Shown here: positions 25,231 to 32,866 of the stretch, one piece after another
Numbering within the stretch: the first letter of the stretch is position 1
Layout: every line of letters begins with the position of its first letter
DNA from: an uncultured Eubacteriales bacterium
GTDB taxonomy: Bacteria > Bacillota > Clostridia > Oscillospirales > Oscillospiraceae
Direction of reading: 5' to 3'
Assembly: GCA_900316745.1 (NCBI GenBank)
Contig: ONEB01000001.1
Location: 1-64,000 of the forward strand
DNA length: 64,000 bases
Notes under the pieces: generated by a model
The model's database searches: none
Told to the model about the DNA's origin: nothing
What the model saw: the letters and a program-made list of their open reading frames with translations, nothing else
Translations under genes and position numbers: made by a program

Positions 25231-25259
25231 ATTTTATCAGATTATTCAGTCTGACGCAA
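25231..25259 (-). promoter_or_regulatory. Promoter of the STAS/kinase/phosphatase operon
   Basis: On the - strand TTGCGT (25254-25259), 17-bp spacer, TAAAAT (25231-25236). It resembles a sigma-A promoter. Confidence 0.6.
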
Positions 25260-25287
25260 CAAAACAGTGGTTGTTCCGTTTAAATTC

Positions 25288-27612
25288 TCAGTATCTCAGC
25301 TTCAGCACCAGACGCAGCACGTTCAGAGCCGTCCTCTGGAGCTCCGCGCGGGTGATCCCGTCGGGCTTTCCGAGCGTTTCGAGCAGCGTGGGGTCGGTCT
25401 TGTACTTCTTTGCCGTGCGGTCAAAGTCGCCGGGCATGAGCACATCCACCTGCGCGCGGACGCGGTAGGCATTGTTGCGCAGAGCGGGAAACTCCGGGCT
25501 TTTGGACTTCTGCATCCACCAGTCCGTGAGCGTGACGCCCTGAAAGCCCCACTCACGGCGCAGCACCGTGGTGGCGAGGTCATAGTGGTAATGCGACCAG
25601 ACGCCGTTGATTTTGTTATAGGACATCATCAGCGTCAGCGGCTTTGCCTCCTTGACGCAGATCTCGAAGTTTCGCAGGTAGATCTCGCGCAGCGCGCGCT
25701 CGGAAACGCGTGAATCGTTCACCTTGCGCTTGACCTCCTGGTTGTTGCAGGCGAAGTGCTTCGGGCAGGAGGCATGTCCCGTGCTCTGCACGCCGCGCAC
25801 CATCGCCGCGCCCATCTTGCCGGAGAGCAGCGGATCCTCGGAGAAATACTCGAAGTTGCGTCCGCAGAGCGGGTTGCGGTGGATATTCATGCCGGGGCCG
25901 AGGTGGATATCGACGCCGTAGTGCGTCATTTCCTCTCCCACCTTGGCATAAATCTCGCTGATGAGCGCAGTGTTCCAGGTGCATGCCATAGCCGTGCCGC
26001 AGGGCGCGAGCGAGGCATGGCGCGCAAGACGCAGACCGGCAGGACCGTCCGCCGTGATGAGCGCGGGCACGCCCTTGAACCGCAGAGACGGAACGATGCC
26101 CGCGATCGCCCCTGCGTTGCCGGACACGCCGAGGGAGCTGTTCATCATGCCGTGGCCGCGCGTGAGCGCCTCGAGCTCCTCGTCCGAGAGCATGCGCACA
26201 AAGTCCTCCGGCTCGCGCCGCCCCGCCGCGACCTCCCGCAGATGCAGGGCGCGGTGCTCCGTCCGGACCGGCTGCGGCAGCCGCGCGAGGATGCGCTCGC
26301 GCAGCGCGGCGCTGTCCAGACAGATATCCTCGCACTGCTCGACGAGCACTTCCGTCTCGTACGAGAGAACGCCTGCCTCCGTGTCGTTCACCTTAAAGAC
26401 ATATTCCCCGGCTTCCAGCACAAATGCGTGTTTCTGCTCGTCATACGAGGCATAGTCCTTGTCGAGGCATGTCAGACGCAGCGTTTCGGCTTCGCCCGGC
26501 GCAAGCGTCTTCGTCTTGCCGAACGCGACGAGGATGCGTTTGGCCTTTTCCATACGCCCGTCCGGCTGGCTGCACCAGAGCTGCACAACCTCCTTGCCCG
26601 CGCGATCTCCGGTGTTGCGCACCGTGACGGAGGCCTCCGCGCCATGCTTTGTGCGCAGGACGCCGGGCGTCGAAACATCAAAGGTCGTGTAGCTCAGGCC
26701 GAAGCCGAACGGATAGAGCACCTTTTCCGGCGCAAAGGTTTCAAAATGGCGGTAGCCGACGAAGATGCCCTCGGCATAGTCGTTGAACTCCTTGCCGCCG
26801 AAATTGGCGCTGCTGGGATAGTCCTCATAATGGCGCGCGATCGTATCGGCAAGCCTGCCGGAGGGGCTCACCGCGCCATAGAGCACATCGGCGACGCCGT
26901 TGCCGCTCTCCATGCCGCCGAGCCACGCGAAAAGGAGGGCGGAGAGCTTCTCGCCATAGTCCTCCGTCCACCGGAGATCGAACACGCTGCCCGCGTTCAG
27001 GATCACGACGGTGTGGTCAAACGCCTCCGTGACGGCGTCGAGCATGGCGCGCTCGGTGTCCGTGAGATAGTAGCTGCCGGGCGTAAGGGTGTTTTCCCGG
27101 TCCTCTCCCGCGGCGCGTCCGATGACGACCAGCGCCGTGTCCGCACCGCGGCGCGCAGCATGCACCATGGCGGGCGTGAGCGGCATTTCCGGGTGGCTCA
27201 TCGGCCAGTGGCCCCACCAGCCGTGATCCGCCTTGTGCTCCTTGGAGCTGCACCAGGCGCGATACGTCGTGGCAAGTGTTTTATCATAGGCGGCGCCTGC
27301 GTTTTTAAGGCCGTCGATAAGGTTTACATAATATGGAGCGTGCACGTCTCCCCCGCTGCCGTAGCCGACGTAGAACCAGTCGAGCTGGCAACGTCCGAAC
27401 ACGGCGACAGACTGCGCTTTATTCAGCGGGAGCGTGCCGTCGTTTTTCAGCAGGACGCAGCTCTCCGCCGCACCCTGCCGGATCAGGTTCCCGCTGCCGG
27501 GCGCACAGTAGAGTCTGCCGTCCGCGCTCGTCTCATCCTGCATGAGGCCGCTGCCCGTGACGCTGTCAATCACGCGCTGGGCGAGCTTGCCGATGGGTTT
27601 CGGAATTTTCAT
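25288..27612 (-). CDS. Glycoside hydrolase family 3 (beta-glucosidase type), permuted domain order
   Basis: A 774-residue cytoplasmic GH3 enzyme; no signal peptide. The usual C-terminal sandwich comes first (about 55-280; AAESCVLLKNDGTLPL, VVILNAGS, LFAWLGGMESGNGVADVLYG), then a fibronectin-like domain (TVRNTGDRAGKEVVQLW), and only then the TIM-barrel (440-760; ITADGPAGLRL, GPGMNIHRNPLCGRNFEYFSEDP, KHFACNNQE, VTLTDWW). D697 in TLTDWW is the predicted nucleophile. This reversed order is known in a subset of gut Firmicutes GH3 enzymes. Substrate cannot be told from sequence. The promoter overlaps the divergent csoR promoter. Confidence 0.92.
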   Translation of the reverse strand: MKIPKPIGKLAQRVIDSVTGSGLMQDETSADGRLYCAPGSGNLIRQGAAESCVLLKNDGTLPLNKAQSVAVFGRCQLDWFYVGYGSGGDVHAPYYVNLIDGLKNAGAAYDKTLATTYRAWCSSKEHKADHGWWGHWPMSHPEMPLTPAMVHAARRGADTALVVIGRAAGEDRENTLTPGSYYLTDTERAMLDAVTEAFDHTVVILNAGSVFDLRWTEDYGEKLSALLFAWLGGMESGNGVADVLYGAVSPSGRLADTIARHYEDYPSSANFGGKEFNDYAEGIFVGYRHFETFAPEKVLYPFGFGLSYTTFDVSTPGVLRTKHGAEASVTVRNTGDRAGKEVVQLWCSQPDGRMEKAKRILVAFGKTKTLAPGEAETLRLTCLDKDYASYDEQKHAFVLEAGEYVFKVNDTEAGVLSYETEVLVEQCEDICLDSAALRERILARLPQPVRTEHRALHLREVAAGRREPEDFVRMLSDEELEALTRGHGMMNSSLGVSGNAGAIAGIVPSLRFKGVPALITADGPAGLRLARHASLAPCGTAMACTWNTALISEIYAKVGEEMTHYGVDIHLGPGMNIHRNPLCGRNFEYFSEDPLLSGKMGAAMVRGVQSTGHASCPKHFACNNQEVKRKVNDSRVSERALREIYLRNFEICVKEAKPLTLMMSYNKINGVWSHYHYDLATTVLRREWGFQGVTLTDWWMQKSKSPEFPALRNNAYRVRAQVDVLMPGDFDRTAKKYKTDPTLLETLGKPDGITRAELQRTALNVLRLVLKLRY

Positions 27613-27648
27613 GATTTGGCGTCCTCCTGCCGTTCATTTTCGTCTTCT

Positions 27649-27678
27649 ATTCTAACAGACAGGGCATACGATTGACAA
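27649..27678 (-). promoter_or_regulatory. GH3 promoter sharing its -35 with the csoR promoter
   Basis: On the - strand TTGTCA (27673-27678), 18-bp spacer, TAGAAT (27649-27654). The -35 box lies on top of the opposite-strand TTGACA at 27672-27677. Confidence 0.5.
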
Positions 27679-27700
27679 GCTTCAGAAAAACGATTAAAAT
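27672..27700 (+). promoter_or_regulatory. Promoter of the csoR-like operon
   Basis: TTGACA (27672-27677), 17-bp spacer, TAAAAT (27695-27700), 40 bases before the TTG start. Confidence 0.75.
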
Positions 27701-27739
27701 AATTTTTATTATAGAACAAAAAAGCGGGAGGAATGCCCC

Positions 27740-28126
27740 TTGACCGACCATGAACATCAGCACGACCATCTCCACACACACGCGCACGAGCACACGCATA
27801 CCGACGCCGAGGGCCACGTCTATACGCACAGCCATGGCGACGGCGAAGCGCATCCGCACACCCACAGCCACACCCAGACCAAAGCGGTTCTCAATCGCCT
27901 GAGCCGCGCGATCGGGCATCTGGAGTCCGTCAAGCGCATGGTCGAGGACGGGCGCGACTGCACCGAGGTGCTCATTCAGCTGGCCGCGGTGCGCTCCGCG
28001 CTCAGCAACACGGCGAAGGTGATCCTGAAAGACCACATCGAGCACTGCCTCTCCGACGCCGTAACGACCGGCGATATTGAGTCTATTGAAGAACTCAACA
28101 CCGCGATTGAAAAATTCATGAGTTAA
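27740..28126 (+). CDS. csoR: CsoR-family metal-sensing repressor with His-rich N-terminus
   Basis: DUF156/CsoR-type DNA-binding metal sensor, 128 residues. The C-terminal 80 residues have the Cu(I) fingerprint C74, H99, C103 with the exact 25- and 4-residue spacing of Bacillus CsoR (DCTEVLIQLAAVRSAL ... DHIEHC). The first 44 residues hold 16 histidines, mostly as alternating H-x pairs, which could store or sense Zn, Ni or Cu. The start is TTG at 27740 with GGGAGG 8 bases before; no in-frame ATG fits. No copper exporter gene is adjacent; the downstream genes are a DUF362 ferredoxin and an MBL hydrolase. Confidence 0.88.
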   Translation: MTDHEHQHDHLHTHAHEHTHTDAEGHVYTHSHGDGEAHPHTHSHTQTKAVLNRLSRAIGHLESVKRMVEDGRDCTEVLIQLAAVRSALSNTAKVILKDHIEHCLSDAVTTGDIESIEELNTAIEKFMS

Positions 28127-28138
28127 GGATCATTTACT

Positions 28139-29083
28139 ATGGCTGCAACGATTTACTCTTCACTCTGTCCCGCCGACGGCGCGTGGGATGGTGCCGTTTC
28201 CGCTCTGCTGACAAAGATCGAAGCGGAGAAAACGGTAAAGGACGCAACCGTCGCCGTAAAGCTCGATCTGAGCGCGCAGGACGTGCCGCCTGCGCTGGTC
28301 CGGGCGCTGTGCGACGCGCTGAAAGCGCGCGGCGCCGAGGTCTTCATCACAGACTGCGCTCCGTTCGATGCAGGCGCTCTGACTGCGTTTCACTCTGCGC
28401 GCAGCCTCGGCTTTACGCCCGAGGCCGTGGGCGCTGATTTCGTGCTCGCGGACGGCGTGAAAGGGACGGACTATGATCTCATTCCGATGCGCGGAGGCAA
28501 ATTCCTGCGCTCGACGAAAATCGGCCGCGCCCTCTCCGACGCCGACTGCATCGTGACGCTCTCGCGCGCGGCGCTGGATCAGGAAACCGGCTATCGCGGC
28601 GTGCTGCACGCAGTCGGCTTCGGCTGCGGCGCCCGCCCCGGCAAGGTGGACATGCTCACGACCGGTCAGCCCGTGGTAGACCCCGACAAGTGCATCGGAT
28701 GCGGCAAGTGTACCGGCGTCTGCGAGCACGGCGGCACGCGCATCGACCCCGAGACCGGCAAGGCATTCATCTTCAAGCTCCGGTGCGCCGGGTGCAGCCG
28801 CTGCATGCGCGTCTGTCCCGTGGACGCCATCCATCCCGACTACAACGCCACCGATGAGCGCGTGCGCATGAAGATTGCCGAGGCGGCAAAGAGCGTCTGC
28901 GACCACCGCGCCTGCCTGCATCTCGCCCTCGCGGGCGATGCGCTGCTGGCGGCAGACGATCCCACCGCCCTCGACGCCGGCTGCGCCGATCTGCTGGGCG
29001 CGGACGAGGCGCTTCGCATTTCGATCGACCACGCCGCCGAGATGGGGCTCGGGACAAAGGACTATACCTGCGAGCGCATCTGA
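28139..29083 (+). CDS. DUF362 protein with two 4Fe-4S clusters
   Basis: A 314-residue iron-sulfur protein. The N-terminal half (1-175) has the DUF362 pattern (VKLDLSAQDVPPALVRALCDAL, GAEVFITDC). Then come two ferredoxin motifs, CIGCGKCTGVCEHGG and CAGCSRCMRVCPVDAI. Such proteins are taken to be electron carriers, but no reaction is established. The second cluster is a classic CxxCxxCxxxCP; in the first, CEHGG replaces CP. It starts 12 bases after the csoR stop with AAGGA upstream. Confidence 0.88.
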   Translation: MAATIYSSLCPADGAWDGAVSALLTKIEAEKTVKDATVAVKLDLSAQDVPPALVRALCDALKARGAEVFITDCAPFDAGALTAFHSARSLGFTPEAVGADFVLADGVKGTDYDLIPMRGGKFLRSTKIGRALSDADCIVTLSRAALDQETGYRGVLHAVGFGCGARPGKVDMLTTGQPVVDPDKCIGCGKCTGVCEHGGTRIDPETGKAFIFKLRCAGCSRCMRVCPVDAIHPDYNATDERVRMKIAEAAKSVCDHRACLHLALAGDALLAADDPTALDAGCADLLGADEALRISIDHAAEMGLGTKDYTCERI

Positions 29084-29121
29084 ACGTTTCCCATCCCTGA
29101 CGCCAAAGGAGGCCGGGTGCC

Positions 29122-30000
29122 ATGTATGAACTCGTTCAAGTTTCCGACCGCTGTTATTATATCCAGAGCCCCGCGAAAATCGGGCTCGTCCGTCTCGCGG
29201 GCAGCGACGTCTGTCTGATTGACAGCGGCAACGACAAGGAGGCAGGGCGCAAGGTGCGCCAGCATCTGGATCGAATGGGCTGGCAGCTCACAGCGATCTA
29301 CAACACGCACTCCAACGCCGACCACATCGGCGGCAACCAGTATCTGCAGCGTCAGACCGGCTGCCGCATCTACGCGCCGGGCATCGAGCAGTACTTCACG
29401 CGCCATCCGCTGCTGGAGCCCTCGTTCCTGTACGGCGCAAATCCCCCGAAGGAGCTGCGGCATAAATTCCTGCTCGCGCAGGAAAGCCCCGCCGAGGCGC
29501 TCACGCCCGAGGTCCTGCCGCCGGAGCTGGAGCTGCTTCCCCTCCCCGGCCACTTCTTCGACATGGTCGGCTTTCGCGCGCCGGACGACACGGTGTTTCT
29601 CGCGGACTGTCTCTCCAGCCGCGAGACGCTGGAGAAATACCGCATCGGCTTCATCTATGACGTCGGCGCGTATCTCGAAACGCTGGAGCGGGTCAGGGAG
29701 ATGGACGCCGCCCTGTTTGTTCCTGCGCACGCCGTTCCGACAGACGATATTGCGCCGCTTGCGCAGTACAACATCGACACCGTGCATGAGATCGCCGACC
29801 GCATCGTATCGCTCTGCCGCGAGCCAAAGTGCTTCGAGCAGATCCTGCAGGCGCTCTTTGCGCACTACGGGCTCATAATGAATTTTGAGCAATACGCGCT
29901 CGTGGGCAGCACGGTCAAAAGTTACCTCACATGGCTGAAAGAGACCGGTCGCGTGCAGGCGGCATTTGAAAACAACCTGCTGCTGTGGCGCGCCGGATAA
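29122..30000 (+). CDS. MBL-fold metallo-hydrolase
   Basis: A 292-residue metallo-beta-lactamase-fold protein. The metal motif reads THSNADHIGG (HxxxDH, with Asn in place of the usual His-x-His second position). Later ligands are in PGHFFDMVGF and ADCLSS. It starts about 38 bases after the DUF362 stop with AAAGGAGG upstream, so it belongs to the csoR operon. No close match to RNase J, glyoxalase II or ComEC-type domains is visible; the substrate is unknown. Confidence 0.85.
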   Translation: MYELVQVSDRCYYIQSPAKIGLVRLAGSDVCLIDSGNDKEAGRKVRQHLDRMGWQLTAIYNTHSNADHIGGNQYLQRQTGCRIYAPGIEQYFTRHPLLEPSFLYGANPPKELRHKFLLAQESPAEALTPEVLPPELELLPLPGHFFDMVGFRAPDDTVFLADCLSSRETLEKYRIGFIYDVGAYLETLERVREMDAALFVPAHAVPTDDIAPLAQYNIDTVHEIADRIVSLCREPKCFEQILQALFAHYGLIMNFEQYALVGSTVKSYLTWLKETGRVQAAFENNLLLWRAG

Positions 30001-30013
30001 GCCTTAAGACGAC

Positions 30014-30048
30014 AAAAAACCTGCAAGCTTTTCGCTTGCAGGTTTTTC
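30014..30048. terminator. Bidirectional terminator
   Basis: AAAACCTGCAAGC pairs with GCTTGCAGGTTTTT around TTTTC. It lies between the convergent MBL and Cmk-IspH-S1 genes. Confidence 0.88.
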
Positions 30049-30066
30049 TCTTTTGCGGTTTGTTAA

Positions 30067-32850
30067 TCAGGCCTCGGGCTCTTCGTCTGCCTCGGGGGCG
30101 ATGCCGGTAGCTTCGCCGGTCGCGGAGACTTCATAGACCAGAGCGTCGGCCTCGGGACCAAAGTCCTCGGGCTCGGCCTCGACCGCTTCCTTCACGCGGG
30201 CCGGAGCCGGCTCGGGAGCGGAAAGGGCACGGATGGAGAGGCTGATCTTGTGCTTCTCCTCGTCGATGGCGGTGACCTTCGCATCGACGATATCGCCGAC
30301 GGTGAGAACCTCTTCGGGCTTGCCGATGCGGCGGTTGGCGATCTGGCTGATGTGGATCAGGCCGTCAACGCCGGGCAGAACCTCGGCGAAAGCGCCGAAC
30401 GGCATGAGCTTCACGATGGTGACCTTCGCAACATCGCCCACCTGGAAGGTGTTCATGAACTTGGTCCAGGGGTTGCCGTTGGGATCCTTGTAGCCAAGGG
30501 AGATGCGGCGCTTCTCGGGATCAAAGGCGATGACATAGACGTCGACCTCGTCGCCCACGGAGAGAACCTCGGCGGGGGACTTGATGCGGCTCCAGCTCAG
30601 CTCGGAGACATGGCACATGCCGTCGATGCCGCCGATGTCCACGAACGCACCATAGCTGGTGAGGGACTTGACGGTGCCGTGATAGGTCTTGCCGACCTCG
30701 ATCTCGTTCCAGATCTTCTCGGCGCGCTCACGACGCTCCTTCTGGAGCACGGCGCGGATGGAACCGACGACGCGCTTGCGGCCGCGGTTGACCTCGGTGA
30801 TCTTCAGGCGGACGTTCTGCTTGACGAGCTCGGTCATCGGGCGGTCCTTCGGCAGACCCGACTGGCTCGCGGGCACGAACACGCGCACGCCATTGACGGA
30901 GACAACGATGCCGCCCTTGTTCTCTTCGGTAACGGTGCCTTCCACAACTTCGCCGCTCTCCTGAGCAGCCTCGATGGTGTTCCAGAACTTCTGGGCGTCC
31001 AGACGCTTCTTGGAGAGCATCGCGGTGCCCTCAACGTCATTGACGCGGACAACGATCGCTTCGATCGTATCGCCGACCTTGACGACGTCTTCCAGCTTCT
31101 CGCCGGCGTCGGTGAACTCGCTGGTGGGGATGAAGCCAGAATACTTCGCGCCGATGTCAACGCTGATCTCGGTGCCATTGATGGCCGCCACGATACCGGT
31201 TACCGTCTCTCCGTTATATACAGGCTTCAGAGACTCCTCCAGCATGGCCTCAAAATTTTCCTCGGCCTCCGGGGCCGCCGCCACTGGGGTCTCCTGCAGT
31301 TCTTCTTTCAGGATCTCGTCGCTCATCTTTTGTTTTACCTCCTTAATAATCCATGCAGGGACGGATGCTCCGGCTGTGAGTCCGATGTTCTCCGCATGAT
31401 TGAACGCGCTTGTATCAAGCTGCGCTGCTTTTTCAATGAATTGGACATTGGCACAATGCTGCGCGCAGATCTCGTAAAGATGCTTGCTGTTCGCGCTGTG
31501 CCGCCCGCCGATGACGACCATTGCGTCACAGAAAGTGGCTAATTTTTCAGCTTCTGTCTGGCGGGTAAACGTCGCTCCACATATTGTATCAAAGATTTTA
31601 GCATTTGTACATATTTTTTTTAAGAAATTTTGACATTCTTTCAGATTTGCCGCGGTCTGAGTGGTCTGGATGACCATGGTTAGGGGTTTTGCACAATCGA
31701 TCGTCCCGTCTTCCACACGCGCGCGCAATTCTGTAACATCTTTCACCACGACCGGATGCTCGCACCACCCGCAGATGGCCCGCACCTCGGGGTGATCGGC
31801 AGCGCCCACGATGAGAACCTGGTCTCCCTCCTGCGAGGCGGCGGTGACGATCTCGTGGATGTGCTTGACCTTGGGGCAGGTTGCGTCAATGACCTCTGCG
31901 CCCGTGGCGCACAGCCCCTCGTAAAGCGCCCTGCTGATGCCGTGGGCGCGGACGATCACGGCGTCGCCGGGCTCTAGCCCCTCCGCCGATTCCACAATGC
32001 GAAGGCCCCTGGACTCCAGCTCACGCACCATATCGTCGTTATGGATCAGGTTTCCGAAGCTGTAACAGCTCGGATGGGTACTGAGCATCTCCTCGGCAAG
32101 CTTCACGGACCGGCTCACGCCGAAGCAGAAGCCTGCGGACTTGGCGACATGCAGCTGCTTTCCGCCGGCTGCGGCGGGCATGACGCGCGCGATCTCGCGG
32201 CAGACGGCGTCGATGCTCTGCTGCAGATCCAGCGCGCTCGTATCGACGAGCACGGCGTCCGGCGCGCGGCGCAGGGGCGCTGTCTCGCGGTGCTCATCGG
32301 CGTAATCCCGATTGCGGATGTCCTGAAGCACCTGCTCATAGTCCGTCTCGACGCCCTTTTCGGCAAGCTCCCTGAAGCGGCGCTCGGCGCGGCACTCGGC
32401 GGAGGCGGTGAGGAAAATTTTCAGCGTCGCGTCCGGCAGGACGACCGTGCCGATATCGCGCCCGTCCATGACGACGCTCTGGCGGCGCGCCATGCCGCGC
32501 TGCGTCTCCATGAGAAAATCGCGCACAAAGGGATAGGCCGAGACCTCGGAGGCGCGCACGGAGTTTTCCGGCGTGCGGATCTCCGCGGAGACGTCCTCCC
32601 CGCCGAGCAGCATCCGCTGTACGCCCGCGTCGTCATACGTCAGCTCGATCTGAAGCTCCGGCAGCAGCGCGCGCACGGCGTCGGGGTCCTTGCAGGACGC
32701 GCCGGAGCGCCAGACGGCGTACGCAACCGTGCGGTAAATGGCGCCCGTGTCCACATAGACCAGCCCGAAGTGCCTGGCTGCGGCGCGGGCGATGGTGCTC
32801 TTTCCGGCACCGGAGGGCCCGTCGATGGCGACGGAAATATTGGTTGACAT
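30067..32850 (-). CDS. Fused cytidylate kinase - IspH reductase - ribosomal protein S1
   Basis: One 927-residue frame holds three proteins. Residues 1-225 are CMP kinase (AIDGPSGAGKST, VVMDGRDIGTVVLPDA). Residues about 230-505 are IspH, last step of the MEP isoprenoid pathway, with 4Fe-4S ligands C242, C325 and C424 at the expected spacing. Residues 509-927 are S1 with four S1 RNA-binding repeats and an acidic tail. At the IspH-S1 joint, AAGGAGGT (31337-31344) precedes ATG 31326 by 10 bases, so S1 could also be made alone. The Cmk-IspH joint has no such site. The chosen ATG (32850) has AAAGAGG upstream. IspH-S1 fusions are known in Clostridia. Confidence 0.93.
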   Translation of the reverse strand: MSTNISVAIDGPSGAGKSTIARAAARHFGLVYVDTGAIYRTVAYAVWRSGASCKDPDAVRALLPELQIELTYDDAGVQRMLLGGEDVSAEIRTPENSVRASEVSAYPFVRDFLMETQRGMARRQSVVMDGRDIGTVVLPDATLKIFLTASAECRAERRFRELAEKGVETDYEQVLQDIRNRDYADEHRETAPLRRAPDAVLVDTSALDLQQSIDAVCREIARVMPAAAGGKQLHVAKSAGFCFGVSRSVKLAEEMLSTHPSCYSFGNLIHNDDMVRELESRGLRIVESAEGLEPGDAVIVRAHGISRALYEGLCATGAEVIDATCPKVKHIHEIVTAASQEGDQVLIVGAADHPEVRAICGWCEHPVVVKDVTELRARVEDGTIDCAKPLTMVIQTTQTAANLKECQNFLKKICTNAKIFDTICGATFTRQTEAEKLATFCDAMVVIGGRHSANSKHLYEICAQHCANVQFIEKAAQLDTSAFNHAENIGLTAGASVPAWIIKEVKQKMSDEILKEELQETPVAAAPEAEENFEAMLEESLKPVYNGETVTGIVAAINGTEISVDIGAKYSGFIPTSEFTDAGEKLEDVVKVGDTIEAIVVRVNDVEGTAMLSKKRLDAQKFWNTIEAAQESGEVVEGTVTEENKGGIVVSVNGVRVFVPASQSGLPKDRPMTELVKQNVRLKITEVNRGRKRVVGSIRAVLQKERRERAEKIWNEIEVGKTYHGTVKSLTSYGAFVDIGGIDGMCHVSELSWSRIKSPAEVLSVGDEVDVYVIAFDPEKRRISLGYKDPNGNPWTKFMNTFQVGDVAKVTIVKLMPFGAFAEVLPGVDGLIHISQIANRRIGKPEEVLTVGDIVDAKVTAIDEEKHKISLSIRALSAPEPAPARVKEAVEAEPEDFGPEADALVYEVSATGEATGIAPEADEEPEA
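31337..31344 (-). promoter_or_regulatory. Internal Shine-Dalgarno site before the S1 module
   Basis: AAGGAGGT on the - strand, 10 bases from an in-frame ATG (31324-31326) that encodes MSDEIL at the start of S1. In the fusion it encodes part of a KEVKQKM linker. It allows independent S1 translation; not proven. Confidence 0.6.
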
Positions 32851-32866
32851 AATATTATATCCTCTT

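Noticed and set aside
27740-27871. Short CAC-rich repeats considered as a tandem DNA repeat or CRISPR-like array
   Set aside because: Units are irregular in length and lie in frame within the CsoR gene, coding for alternating His; no spacer-repeat structure.
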